Shown here: positions 32,355 through 43,900 of the stretch, in pieces
Numbering within the stretch: position 1 is the stretch's first letter
How the letters are laid out: each line of letters begins with the position of its first letter
Source: Maylandia zebra
Lineage: Eukaryota > Chordata > Actinopteri > Cichliformes > Cichlidae
Direction: 5' to 3'
NCBI RefSeq assembly: GCF_041146795.1
Contig: NC_135170.1
Coordinates: 31,049,533 to 31,113,532 of the forward strand
Length of the DNA stretch: 64,000 nucleotides
Position numbers and translations under genes: made by a program
The notes under the pieces: generated by a model
What the model saw: the letters and a program-made list of their open reading frames with translations, nothing else
Database searches by the model: none
Told to the model about the DNA's origin: nothing

Positions 32355-33625
32355 CTACCAGAGGCCTGGGAGCTTGAGGGTCCTGCGCAGTATCTTAGCT
32401 GTTCCCAGGACTGCGCTCTTCTGGACAGAGATCTCCGATGTTATTCCCGGGATCTGCTGGAGCCACTCGCCTAGCTTGGGAGTCACCGCACCTAGTGCTC
32501 CGATTACCACGGGGACCACCGTTACCTTCACCCTCCACATCCTCTCGAGCTCTTCTCTGAGCCCTTGGTATTTCTCCAGCTTCTCGTGTTCCTTCTTCCT
32601 GATATTGCTGTCATTTGGAACCGCTACATCGATCACTACGGCCGTCTTCTTCTGTTTGTCTACCACCACTATGTCCGGTTGGTTAGCCACCACCATTTTG
32701 TCCGTCTGTATCTGGAAGTCCCACAGGATCTTAGCTCGGTCATTCTCCACCACCCTTGGGGGCATCTCCCATTTTGACCTCGGGACTTCCAGGTTATACT
32801 CGGCACAGATGTTCCTGTACACTATGCCGGCCACTTGGTTATGGCGTTCCATGTATGCCTTGCCTGCTAGCATCTTGCACCCTGCTGTTATGTGCTGGAT
32901 TGTCTCTGGGGCATCTTTACACAGCCTGCACCTGGGGTCTTGCCTGGTGTGATAGACCCCAGCCTCTATGGATCTTGTACTCAGAGCTTGTTCTTGTGCT
33001 GCCATGATTAGTGCCTCTGTGCTGTCTTTCAGTCCAGCTTTGTCCAGCCACTGGTAGGATTTCTGGATATCAGCCACCTCCTCTATCTGCCGGTGGTACA
33101 TACCGTGCAGGGGCCTGTCCTTCCATGATGGTTCCTCGTCTCCCTCCTCTTTCTTGGGTTTCTGCTGCCTGAGGTATTCACTGAGAACTCGGTCAGTTGG
33201 GGCCATCTTCCCAATGTATTCTTGGATGTTCGTTGTCTCATCCTGGACTGTGGTGCTGACACTCACCAGTCCCCGGCCCCCTTCCTTCCGCTTAGCGTAC
33301 AGCCTCAGGGTGCGGGACTTGGGGTGAAACCCTCCATGCATGGTAAGGAGCTTTCTTGTCTTTATGTCAGTGGCTTCTATCTCCTCCTTTGGCCAGCCTA
33401 TTACCCCAGCAGGGTACCTGATCACGGGCAGGGCGTACGTGTTGATGGCCCGGATCTTGTTCTTACCATTCAGCTGACTCCTCAGGACTTGCCTGACCCT
33501 CTGCAGGTACTTGGTGGTTGCAGCCTTTCTAGCGGCCTCTTCATGGTTCCCATTTGCCTGCGGGATCCCCAGGTACTTGTAACTGTCCTCTATGTCTGCA
33601 ATGTTGCCTTCTGGTAGTTCATTCC
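32355..33625 (-). pseudogene. Retrotransposon endonuclease part (frame 2)
   Basis: It continues the protein in another frame after the shift, from a DSYKYLGIPQ block through the thumb. It then has a CCHC knuckle, CRLCKDAPETIQHITAGC (Cys-x2-Cys-x8-His-x4-Cys), and a restriction-like endonuclease core, PDIVVVDKQKK followed by VVIDVAVPND. No internal stop is seen to 32355. Only the frame change separates it from frame 1. Confidence 0.82.
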
Positions 33626-35461
33626 CTCAGTTCTGACTACCTTCCCTCTCTTTGTTACCATCCGACTACACTTCTCCAGTCCGAACGACATTCCAATGTC
33701 ATTGCTGTATAGCCTGGTAGTGTGGATCAGTGAATCGATGTCTCGTTCACTCTTGGCATACAGCTTGATGTCATCCATGTACAGGAGGTGGCTGACAACT
33801 GCTCCGTTCCGTAGTCGGTATCCGTAGCCAGTCTTGTTAATGATCTCACTGAGGGGGTTCAGGCCTATGCAGAACAGCAGTGGGGACAGAGCATCTCCTT
33901 GGTAGATCCCGCACTTGATGGTGACTTGTGCTATGGGCTTGGAGTTGGCCTCTAGTGTTGTACGCCACATCCCCATTGAGTTCCTGATGAAGGCTCTTAG
34001 GGTCCCATTGATCTTGTACAATTCTAGGCATTCCAGTATCCAGCTGTGGGGCATTGAGTCATAGGCCTTCTTGTAATCAATCCAGGCAGTGCACAGGTTG
34101 GTCAGTCTGGTCTTGCAGTCTCGGCTGACTGTTCTGTCTACCAGTAGCTGGTGTTTTGCGCCTCTGGTATTCTTGCCAATTCCTTTCTGTGTCCCACTCA
34201 TGTATTGACCCATGTGCCTGTTCATCTTAGCCGATATGATGCCTGACAGGAGCTTCCATGTAGTACTGAGGCAGGTTATTGGTCGGTAGTTGGAGGGGAC
34301 CGGTCCCTTCTTGGGGTCCTTGGGGATCAGGACCGTCCGACCTTCGGTTAGCCATTCCGGGTGTCTCTCGTTAACTAGCAGCTGGTTCATTTGTGCTGCC
34401 AGACGCTCGTGGAGTGCAGTCAGCTTCTTTAGCCAGTAGGCGTGAACCATGTCGGGCCCTGGTGCTGTCCAACTCTTCATACTGGAGACCCTTTCTTGGA
34501 TATCTGCCACTGTGATGGTTACTGGACCCTGTTCAGGGAGGTCGCTGTGGTCTGCCCTCAGATCCACTAGCCACTGAGCATTGCCGTTATGGGTTGCGTC
34601 CTTCTCCCATATGCTCTTCCAGTATTGCTCTGTCTCCAGCCTTGGTGGTGCTGTTCTCTTATTATTGTTCCCTTGCCACTGAGAGTACACCTTTGCTGGT
34701 TCTGTGGAGAACAGCTGGTTTATTCTCCTGCCTTCTATCTCTCTGGTGTACCTCCTCAAGCGGCTGGCCAAGGCTGTGAGTCTTTGCTTGGCAGTTTCCA
34801 AGGCCTCAGGTATGGACAGCTTGCTGTATTTCTTATGCACCTTCTTTGTCGCACCTTTCTGCAACTCCGTTAGTTGGCTAACCTCCCTCCGTGCTACTTT
34901 GATCTTGCCCTCTAGCCTCCTTCTCCATGGAGGGTACTGCCCCTTGTGGCTGTTCAACTTGTAGCCAAGCATCTCACTGATCACTGCTGCCGTATTGTAG
35001 ATCAGCTTGTTAGTGTCGGTAATCGTGGTTGTAGGTATTGTCCGTAGTGCTGCATTAACATCATCTAGCAGACCTTCTGAGGGTACTTCACGTAATCTTG
35101 GTAACCGGCTATGGGGTATCCAGGTTTCAAGCTTGGCCATTATCCTATTTTTCAGGTCAGTTCCTCTCGCACTCAACGATCCTTCTCCTATCGCACTTGG
35201 GGCTATGTACCCAATTTCGGGTGGGGGTGATGATATCTCCCCCCTGACCTGGCGTCCTGACTCCTCCTTGCCGTAGCATTTGTGTTGTACCTCGTCAATC
35301 TCTAGCTGTGAGAGCAGTCCCTTCTTTCGAATGTTGGAACACTGAGCTACTAGTTGTTTCGCCGTCATTGTGGATGTTGGGTATCGAAGAATCCATAGGT
35401 CCGTCATCCTATTCATGTAGCCCCTTCCGCCGGGGTTACTTGCGTAGTAGCATTCCAACAA
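33590..35461 (-). pseudogene. Retrotransposon reverse transcriptase part (frame 1)
   Basis: A 623-codon open frame; it extends upstream of 35461 without a stop, so the true start lies nearer 35490. Reverse transcriptase blocks: GRTVLIPKDPKKGPVPSNYR (finger), AWIDYKKAYDSMPHSW (about residues 459-474, motif A), GIYQGDALSPLLF (motif B) and YMDD at 33770-33781 (residues 561-564, motif C). The catalytic aspartates are intact. It runs off frame at the single-base shift just after the thumb begins. Confidence 0.85.
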
Positions 35462-35497
35462 CGCCCTGTTTTCGTCTCTTGCCCACCGATGCCTTCT

Positions 35498-35499
<2 letters not shown>

Positions 35500-35542
<43 letters not shown>
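35500..35542 (+). repeat. (TA)n flank on the 5' side of the non-LTR element
   Basis: About 42 bases of pure TA, the continuation of the tract into which the retrotransposon appears to have inserted. Confidence 0.9.
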
Positions 35543-35546
<4 letters not shown>

Positions 35547-36019
35547 TAAAATTTCTAACTGTAGAGGAGGAAAAAAAAGTGGCCCTTCGAGACAACTGTA
35601 TAATTAATCTTTTATGTAACTAATCTATTTAATAATCAAGCATCAAAATATTTACAGTTTTGTCTGAATGCTTAAACCCTAACTGTGATTCCTGTAGCAC
35701 AATCTCTAAAACTATTCAGACTTATAGCGAAACCACTCACTGAGTTTGCAAAACTAAAAGCACAAAAACTGCTTTGCTCTCAGTTTGCAATTTTGTAACA
35801 CACACTTTGCAAAACTGTAGGCACAATTCACTGCACAACACTCAATTACCAAATTTCCAACACACTCCTAGCAAAAGTATACACATGTATGGCTATCATT
35901 AACACTAATTTTCCAACTGTCTGGCACACTTTCACATGTGAAAACTTTTTTAGATAATTAGTTCACTTTGCAATCAGCCTAAGCACTATAATCCAGGTAA
36001 GCTGTGTGTGCGGAGTACA

Positions 36020-36352
36020 ATGGAGGGAGCAGAAAGAGTGAGAAGTAGAGGAGGCCGAGGAAGAGGACGTGGAGGTGAAGAAGTAGGATGAAGAGGACGA
36101 CAAGGACAAGGAGGAGCAAGAGGAAGACGAGGAGGGGGGAGAGGAAGATGAGGAGGGGGAGAGGAAGATGAGGAGGGGGGAGAGGAAGGGTAGGAAGAGT
36201 AAGAAATGGAATTGCTGATGACATCAGAGCTACAATAGTGGACCATGTAATCAACCGTGGAATGACCCTGAGGGTAGCTGGCCAACGGGTCCAGCCTAAC
36301 TCGAGCCGCTACACTGTAGCAAGCACCATAAGGACATCTTGAAATGAGAATC
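36020..36352 (+). pseudogene. Tc1/IS630-like transposase N-terminal remnant
   Basis: It starts ATG with MEGAERVRSRGGRGRGRGG, meets a stop, passes an expanded purine repeat (36120-36190), then resumes with IRATIVDHVINRGM, GQRVQPN and RYTVAS, a helix-turn-helix style DNA-binding region seen in fish transposases. Stops and frameshifts make it dead. Confidence 0.7.
36110..36192 (+). repeat. Purine minisatellite in the transposase remnant
   Basis: Tandem units of about 25 bp of the type GAGGAGGGGGGAGAGGAAGA, about three copies, within an otherwise RG-coding region. All-purine on the plus strand. Confidence 0.7.
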
Positions 36353-36985
36353 GGTTAGTACAGTCACTTCGCACAAAGATTTGTAGCACTGCCATATGCC
36401 AATGAGAAACACACCAATACCATTGATGTAAAAATACTGAAATTGTTACTTTACAGAATTGCTAGATGACCAGATGCTGGGGCAGAGGAAGCATGTTCAC
36501 TGCAGACCAAGTAACCCATATAGTCATTATGGCGATTGCAAATAATCCTATACTTGGAAATAAACACTTGTGTTTGTTTTGATGTACTTGAAGTTTGGAT
36601 CCCTCTATGCTTATGGATCTATGACAGAAGTATGAGCTCAAACTGACATAGCCTACCTTGTGCACAGAGAAAGCAAAAGCCAGATGTGTTTTGTATTCAT
36701 ACCATCAGTGTGCAGTTGGCGCATTGTGTGCTTAGTAGATGATGGCTTGTGTGTACTGTTTGATACGGAAACACCATTTTTACAAAGGTGTGAAGAGTTA
36801 ATTCAGCTGTGTTTGCTTTTGCAAGAGAACTACAATGTTTTGATGATTGGGTGACAGGTTTTCTTATTTGTGTGAAGAGTTTTGCAAAATTAGCCAATAG
36901 TTACAAAAAATGTGCTTAAGCAATCAGAAAAAACTGTAAGTCGTAGAATGGCCAAAAGTTATTCACAGTTAAGGGTGTGACTGTG

Positions 36986-37675
36986 ACGGTTGGTGCTTTC
37001 AGTGAGAGTTGGGTACGGTTTTGTCTTGTTCAGCATTCAGTTATAGTAATGCTCAGCGAACTCCGCCGTTTTCTTTCACACAGGGATTCAGACAAGATGA
37101 AACCCTATGAAAATACGAGATGGAGAAAATGAGGTTCATCCTGTTCAGTAGTGGAAGTCATTAATCACTAACCCAATTAGGAGAGGAGCTAACTTAATAA
37201 ATCACTTTGCACAGCTCGCAGTGAAAAGAATTGTCCAAAAAACCCAAACTTGGTTATGCGTTTGTGGCTTTTGTCAATGCTACGCAAACACCTGACTTTA
37301 TTTGCACACACTGCACATCATAAAGCTTCTGCTCATTAACTCAAAGTTTCTTTCCAGCACAGTTCACAGTCCAGGACCAGCTTCGCTTGTCCACTTGTGT
37401 GTCAGCAATACAGGATGAGTGCTCCACCTCTCTTGTGGCTGAGGCCAAAACTACACCCAACCACTGCACTCTTTTAAATTGCATAAAACGGAAAATATGT
37501 AAAGCGTGGGTGGACTTCATGATTATATGTGAGCACAGTGTCATCATTGGAATGTTTTTATAGTCACTACTTGAAGACCAAGTGACATCCTTTGTCTGTG
37601 AAAGACAGAAAATTCTGTTCTTTGACTCGTAACTTGGTGCTTGCTGGGTCCACTGAAATTGAAAATTTTCTATCC

Positions 37676-37706
<31 letters not shown>

Positions 37707-40089
37707 CCCCCCCCCCTCTGCTTTTGTCCAGTTTTCCTCTTCAGTACAAATGAACTTTACTACTACTCACATATTTAAGCAGCATTAATTCTCAATGCAC
37801 TAAAAGATACTCTAAAAGGTATCAAGACTGGTTGCGACAAGCCAAAGTTTTTCTCACATAGGTAAAAACCAATAGGAAGGTATGAACGTGCATAAGAGGA
37901 AGGACATACACTTTGCTCATTATTGTCTTAATAACTGGATTTGTTTTGATAAAACATGGTTAATTTGGCCTCCAGCTGGGTTACAAAAACATCAAAATTA
38001 TATGGTCAAAAATTGAGATGAGTCATTTTTGATCACCAGATGCAGATACTATCTGCTCTTCCAATTTGTAGTAAATAGGTCATTTGGTGCGAGGATGAAG
38101 GGAGTCTTAAACTGCTATTTGCGATGTTTAAATGCTCACTGTAGTATAATTTGTGCTTATTGTGCAGTTAAATTAAGTTTCCCTTGGTCTGGTTTTGACT
38201 AAAAGAAGAAGAGATAAATAAATTACATACAATTAGATACATAAATAAATAACACTGTGTTGCCAGGAATGTCAAGTGTTGCTGCCCTCAACTAACGCCT
38301 TTTACCATGCAGCAAGCCCTCTTCATCAAGATTATATTATAATTGTGACCTTGCCGGCTGACATAATGTTTCCTTTTGCCGACCAGCAATAAGACTGAAA
38401 CGTGATACATGCAAAAAGAATGTATCCTACCAAAGGCCTTGTAAACATATATCAGTTACAGCACTAATAGAGTTCACATTCAGAGGGCATTTTTCTATTT
38501 ATGGCTGTTTCCTCTGCGTGTTGTAGAACATCTATGTTACACTGTTAGAACAGTGATGACAGCATCAACAACAAGGTTGAAACAAGCTAATTATTAACAT
38601 TTATTTAACATGTGCAGGAATGGCAGGACCCGTGGTAATTACTTGCACTTCTATAGTGGCTCTACTGACACTGTAGTGATTATAGGTTGTAAATCCTGGC
38701 TCAAGCACGATCATCATAGGAATGCAATATCAAAGACGCTAGTATTGATGGAGAAGAGCGCTGTCAAAGTCGTGAGAAGGGGGTTAGATAGAGATGATAC
38801 AGGGGTGATCTTAAAGGAGGATATAGGAAGTGGGAAAATTGATGTGTCCTGAGATCAATAACGAAGAGCATTCGGATCTCAACAGTGTAACTGAATCGCC
38901 TTGTGGCTGCTGCTGCTGTTTCAGGGACATCAGCCTCTGTGTCCCCTGAGCTGATGATCAGTGTGAAAAATGTAGAAATGCTAGTGTCAGGGAGATTGTA
39001 GAAGAAAAGGTTGGGAGAGGTTTGAAGCAGATAAAGCTGTCCAATTTTTGGTGACTCCAACTGGTTCGTTGCCACGTTTTCTTGGATCAATATCCATCAA
39101 CACTGGTTTTCCTTAAATGTAAAGGCTAAGTACCTCAATGGGCATCAAACACAATTACAATCCTTAGACGTGCATTAGTGGTTTTGGAGTGGTCTCACCA
39201 AATTTAGTATGATCTTGACAAAAAAAAAAAAGATGAAGCAGATGGCACTTAATGGGACTAATGTGATCTAAACTTCAATAAACCTCAACGTGTCTGGCAG
39301 GTTTCCAAACAAGTGTTTCAAAATGCACTATTTCAAAATGCAGTCAAAGTGTGAAACTGCCAAATACTGCACTAGAAAATGAGTCATGATTTAAAGAGAC
39401 TTTTCAGCTTGGTAGATAAAATTCAGGACTAGACATCAAAAACACATTTATAGTCTAAACCCCTTTCAGGAGGCTCCTCTTCAAGTACGCACAGCACTAA
39501 ATTGTGCCGTAGCATCAGCAACACACAAAACCAGAATTCAGTGAAAATCAATCCTTTTCACAGTGCACTTCTCGCTGTGAAGTGGGAGGAAGAAAAACCT
39601 CATCTTTCAGTCTTAAGCTCAAGATCATCACACAAGACTGAGCTGCTGCTGATCTGTGGCTCAGCTGAGTCGCCCTCTTGTGGTGCATGGCGACAATGCA
39701 CCTTGAAGTCCATCATAGGACTATACTTTTTTTTTTTTTTGCAAAAGATTCACAACACATTCAAAATAATAATGACAATAAAAAGATAAAGTAGTAAACT
39801 AAAACCACTATTAAATATAAAAGAAGGAATAGCTGCAGTGATTTTGTGGACTTGTTTTTCTGTTGACCTAATTTTAGAGGTAAGTTTGGAGACTACTGGA
39901 ATCCGTGGTGCTCTTTCTTTCTGTTTCCAATATCGTGCCTCCTTCCTTCACCTTTAGAAACATTAGAAACACACTTTAGCATAATGCAATCCAGCTCAAC
40001 AATGCCACAAGCTACAGCGAACTCTTTGGCACACCAGCAGCTACTCCACCACAAAAAACACGATTAATTGAAGAACCAAACGCTACATT
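36986..40089. other. No gene seen; (TC)n at 37681-37716
   Basis: Short frames only. The tract 37681-37716 is TC repeat grading into poly(C). No splice-bounded frame, RNA gene or complete element was recognised. Confidence 0.4.
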
Positions 40090-40365
40090 AGCATAAATAT
40101 GTAGACACTCACGAGTAATTGTCATTACTCGTAAACTGGCTGATACTCGGTGGTCGACTTAGCCCAGGTGTTAGAAAGAGGGTTTCCCCAAACCTCTCAC
40201 GTGACTCTTTCGTATAAGATATAAAGATACAGTATCATTAATTTTAGTAACGTGCGCGATGATATTAGATCAAAGGCAGGATAAAAGTGGCATGAAAGTG
40301 TTACTGTGGGGCCAAAAGAATGTAGACAGATGTGTCCACATACTTTTGGGTATATAGCAATAACA
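40090..40365. mobile_element. Possible Tc1-like MITE relic
   Basis: It ends GTAGACAGATGTGTCCACATACTTTTGG, written here as the end region 40322-40349, which resembles Tc1-type termini. GTAGACA also occurs near the left side (40102), and a small palindrome CGAGTAAT..ATTACTCG lies at about 40110-40130. Weak call. Confidence 0.3.
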
Positions 40366-40489
40366 ACAAAGACGTGTGTGGGGATTATTACTGAATGTGC
40401 AAAACATTCATGTCGGTCTTTAATAATAAATATGAATCATTTTCATTATTTGATATTTTTCAGCTAGTGAGACCTCACGTGAGACTAAA

Positions 40490-40550
40490 ACGACAGAGAG
40501 AGAGAGCGAGAGAGAGAGAGTGCGTGTGTGTGTGAGAGAGAGGGAGAGGA
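40490..40550 (+). repeat. (GA)n and (GT)n tract near the ngfr 5' end
   Basis: Interrupted GAGAGA and GTGTGT runs about 400 bp upstream of the ngfr start codon. GAGA tracts are common near promoters; no function is shown. Confidence 0.7.
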
Positions 40551-40559
40551 GCAGGTTGC

Positions 40560-40931
40560 ACTGCAGGAGCATCAGGAGTAATAAAGTGGAGGGTGGACGT
40601 GGCCCTCTCCTCTTTTCGCCTGCCTCCTCCGCAGTGCACTTGCAGTACTCCGGACAGGACGGTCTCCTGCACCTCCTCCTCCGCCTCGTCTTCACTCTGT
40701 GTGCTGGTGCGTTAGTGTGTAAGTAGTGGCGCTGCTGAGGAGGTGCACCTACACTTGCAACTGACTCCGGTCCAGAGGTCCCGGACAGACGCGCGATGGT
40801 GCGGACTCATTGATAAAATCCGTGCCGCTGGAATTAAAATGAGCACTTCTGCTGAGCGGCTCTCCTCATACACATAGCTCTGCTTTCTCTGCACAACACC
40901 TCTTTTATGTGACTCCGGCTGACGAATCAGG
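40560..40931 (+). promoter_or_regulatory. ngfr: GC-richer promoter / 5'UTR region of ngfr
   Basis: Base composition turns clearly GC-rich compared with the flanks and contains several CpGs. It leads directly to the proposed start codon at 40932. No TATA box is evident. The transcription start cannot be placed. Confidence 0.45.
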
Positions 40932-40970
40932 ATGACTTCTACCTTATCGCTGGTCATTTCATGCTCTTTG
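40932..40970 (+). CDS. ngfr: ngfr exon 1: signal peptide start
   Basis: ATG with 13 codons (MTSTLSLVISCSL), phase 0, donor GTAAGT. Joined to exon 2 it makes a continuous hydrophobic core ending VAAVLASKTERA, a credible signal peptide. No alternative start exon of the right phase was found nearer exon 2. Confidence 0.65.
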
Positions 40971-43900
40971 GTAAGTAGTCTGTGCAGTAAGTGACTGCAG
41001 CAGTACCCTGCTTCTTTAATGCTGTCATTCTTTAAATGGAGTTTCAGTGACCCGATGGACTTTTTCATTTCACTTTTTCATTTTTTCAGGGATTTCCTTT
41101 CACTGTGACGTCTCAATAATGATTCCCTCAGTAACATGCCATCTGAAGCTGAAATTGTTTCCCACTTTGCAAATCTGTGCTGTTGCTGCTCCTGTTGGGA
41201 CTTTCGTGGTGACTTTTTCTTGACCATTGTGTGGCATTTATAATCCGTTTTGAGAAATTTCTGTCATATCTTTGTAAATATGTATTTTATTGCTGTTGTG
41301 AGGCAAGCAGTAAGTCGTTTATCTGGTTAAACGTGACACGCGGGTGCTGCATGTAGCTACATGTCAACTCATTTGATTATGACTTTGTGGACAGACCAGT
41401 TGATGTTCAGCTGTGCGCGCACCCACCAACCCACCCACCCACACACGCACGCACGCACGCAAGCACGCACATACGTTCCCCTAAATGCGCACTTGTACCT
41501 CCCTTTTGGTTTTCACGCATGGGAGAAAAAGTTCAGAAGCACTGCTGGAATTATGTTTATGGAAAATATCTTCGATATCTTCTTCACCCTGGGTCACATG
41601 CATCCACCAGAAGCTTCTGGTGGATGCTTTGACCTAGAGTTTAATACCTGTAATGAGTTTATAATAATGTTTTGTCAAAATGTTTACTCTTTAGGGTATT
41701 TTGGCCATATTTGGGGTGTTAAATGAAAACCAGAGAAAGATGCTTGAATGTTCATGCAAAAATGTGGATTTTTTTGTTTTTGCTTAAAATCATATCATTC
41801 TTAAAATTAAAGTACTGATTATAGGAAAAAGGTTGATTATAGGAGATGGTGGTAATAAAGCCAGAAGCAGAGGTCACATCCTCCCAGCACTCTGTTAAGT
41901 GCACAGCAGCTGGTCTTATTGGGCTGTGTGGCTCAGTCATCATGTGAACAGCCCTGGATGTGAGTGGACACTCTGTTATGACAGCTGGTTTAAAGAGTGG
42001 TGACGGTCGGATGCACTTTGGTAGAATTAAATTTAGAAATAAACTCTCAAATTGACCATGAAATTGAAGTGGGAGCAAACCAAGCATATCATAGCTGCGT
42101 CACTGTACATTTTTATTAATATGTGTATGCATATTCCTGCTGCCCATTTCACTGTATTTGTCATTAATCTGTGTTTTAGCTGAGTGAAATTCCTGTGAGA
42201 CGTAAAAGGAAGGGGAGAGCAGTTAGAGACATGAATCCATCCCCTGTAAGAAGGAATGTCTTTTATGGTTTTGGGATCCACCCAAGTTTCATTTTTGCAG
42301 ACTCAAAGTCTGATAATTTACTCTCACAGATGCAGAAATTTGTGCAAAAACGTTGAGATAACAGGCTGTAAAGTCAGGAAAAATGATTAGGAAGAGGAAT
42401 GCACCTTGAGAGCAAAAAGTGGAGTGACAGATAGGGGGAAATATTGAGCAAGAGAAGTCGGAATGAGAGAAAGAGAGAGAGCGGTGCTAGCTGCTCAGTA
42501 CATCTGTTTCTGAATGAAAGCAGGGACAGTAGAGAAGGGGGGGGGGCAAGGAAGGATGACAGAGAGAAAGACAGAAAAAAGACTGAATTGATGTCTCAGC
42601 AAATGTGAATTAAGTGGAAATGAGCTTTTGCTCGTTACATAATAAAAGCCACAGGACATGAAAGTGACTCAGTATAACGCTTTTCTTTGTTCGCCAACGT
42701 CTGGGTATGAATTCTTTTCATTTTGCATTGTTGTACACACACCAGCGGAACAAGCCTCAGTTCTTTTGCGAGTAAAGCTGCATGGAATTTATATCAGAGA
42801 GGACTGAGGGAAATGCAACACAGAGGAGGTGATAATGGGGGAGGATGGGGCATTACCAGACAGGATATTAGTGACAAAAAATTTGTGCATTCATGAAAGA
42901 AACACCATAAAAAGCATTTAGAGTGCAGAGACCACATGATTAAATGTGGTGCTTAAATATGCAAAGAAACAAGACTTTAGAATTAATTCATGACCTCAGC
43001 TGCTGACTCACACGAGTGAACTTTTTTTTTTTTAATCTGGGGCCTATCTCCCATTTATTGTTAAAAGTCTCCACAGTGTAAACTTTCACCTTCAAACTTA
43101 ATAAAAAAATGAACCTCCATCATGTAGACCAATTTGAGTAAAGGATGGATTTACACATTCATGTTATGGTTGAGGGAGGTTAGTGAGAGGAAATGCACTT
43201 TTACAATTTATAAAGTCCTCACAAGTGTAGAAATACAAGTGCTTGTGCGCATGTGCCAGAGGAGATCGGAAGCAGAGGCTGACATTCACAACAACTTTCA
43301 CCTTTAGACAGTAATTAGGACAGGCATGTGTATAATGTCGTGCACCCATGATTTTATGCTTACTGCCCTGGCTGGAGCATGTCATAAGTTTACTATTAGA
43401 GCTGATGTGCCTTTAGGGGAGCTATTAGGACAGTTTAGACGACTGCCTTGTTTAAAGTGTGTCTAATGTAGGCGGAGACAACATGATTTATGATGAATCC
43501 CAATGGCAGTTAGAGTTAAGGAACAGGTTGGACACCTGGCAGTAATTTTCATCAATTTGCTTTGCCTTGCACGCCACAGCGGTCCTGCGCAGCACGTTTG
43601 TCTATGTGTGAAAGTTTGCTCTCCGATTTACTGTGCCGGTGTCCCGGTGTGCCAGGTGGCAGCGGTGCTGGCCTCCAAGACGGAGCGGGCTGTGCTTCTC
43701 TCCTGCGAATCTCGCCAGTTCACCAGGAATGGAGAATGCTGCATTGAGTGTCCACCTGGAGAGGGAGTGTTGAAGAAATGCGGCGTTACTCAGACCGTCT
43801 GCACTCAGTGTTTGGACAGTGAGTATTGTATTACTGTTATTATTGTGCATGCAATTAAAAATGAATAGAGTAATCAAATCAAAGTTACAAAGCAAGTTTC

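Larger units (their letters stand above)
32303..35499 (-). mobile_element. Dong/R4-clade (Rex6-like) non-LTR retrotransposon, nearly full length
   Basis: A minus-strand element of about 3.2 kb framed by TA repeats on both sides. Its single long reading frame is interrupted only near 33620-33635. Order: an N-terminal Trp/Glu/Tyr-rich region (RWARDENRALLECYY, then RGYMNRM), a reverse transcriptase with YMDD, a CCHC knuckle, and a restriction-like endonuclease. This layout is that of the R4/Dong clade (Rex6 in fish), and insertion into simple TA-type repeats fits Dong-like target choice. There is no LTR and no long poly(A); the 3' end reads GGGTGTTTTTT and runs into TA. Confidence 0.85.
35600..36985 (+). 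mobile_element. Tc1/IS630-like transposon relic, Arg-Gly-rich type
   Basis: It contains a transposase N-terminal remnant (36020-36352) and long flanks with repeated TTTGCAAAA/TTTTGCAAAA motifs in both orientations (for example 35738-35760 and 36880-36890). These are probably degenerate inverted terminal regions. No catalytic domain remains; the centre after 36355 is noncoding. Confidence 0.6.

Noticed and set aside
32194-32952. Plus-strand 252-codon open frame
   Set aside because: It spans the hAT end and then the antisense of the non-LTR retrotransposon, so it is a shadow.
35979-36285. Leucine/proline/serine-rich minus-strand frames
   Set aside because: They are the complement of the purine minisatellite and RG-rich transposase remnant.
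43503-43655. Extension of ngfr exon 2 upstream as a start exon
   Set aside because: No signal-peptide-like start is seen there, whereas joining 40932-40970 at GTGTGCCAG gives a proper hydrophobic core in phase.
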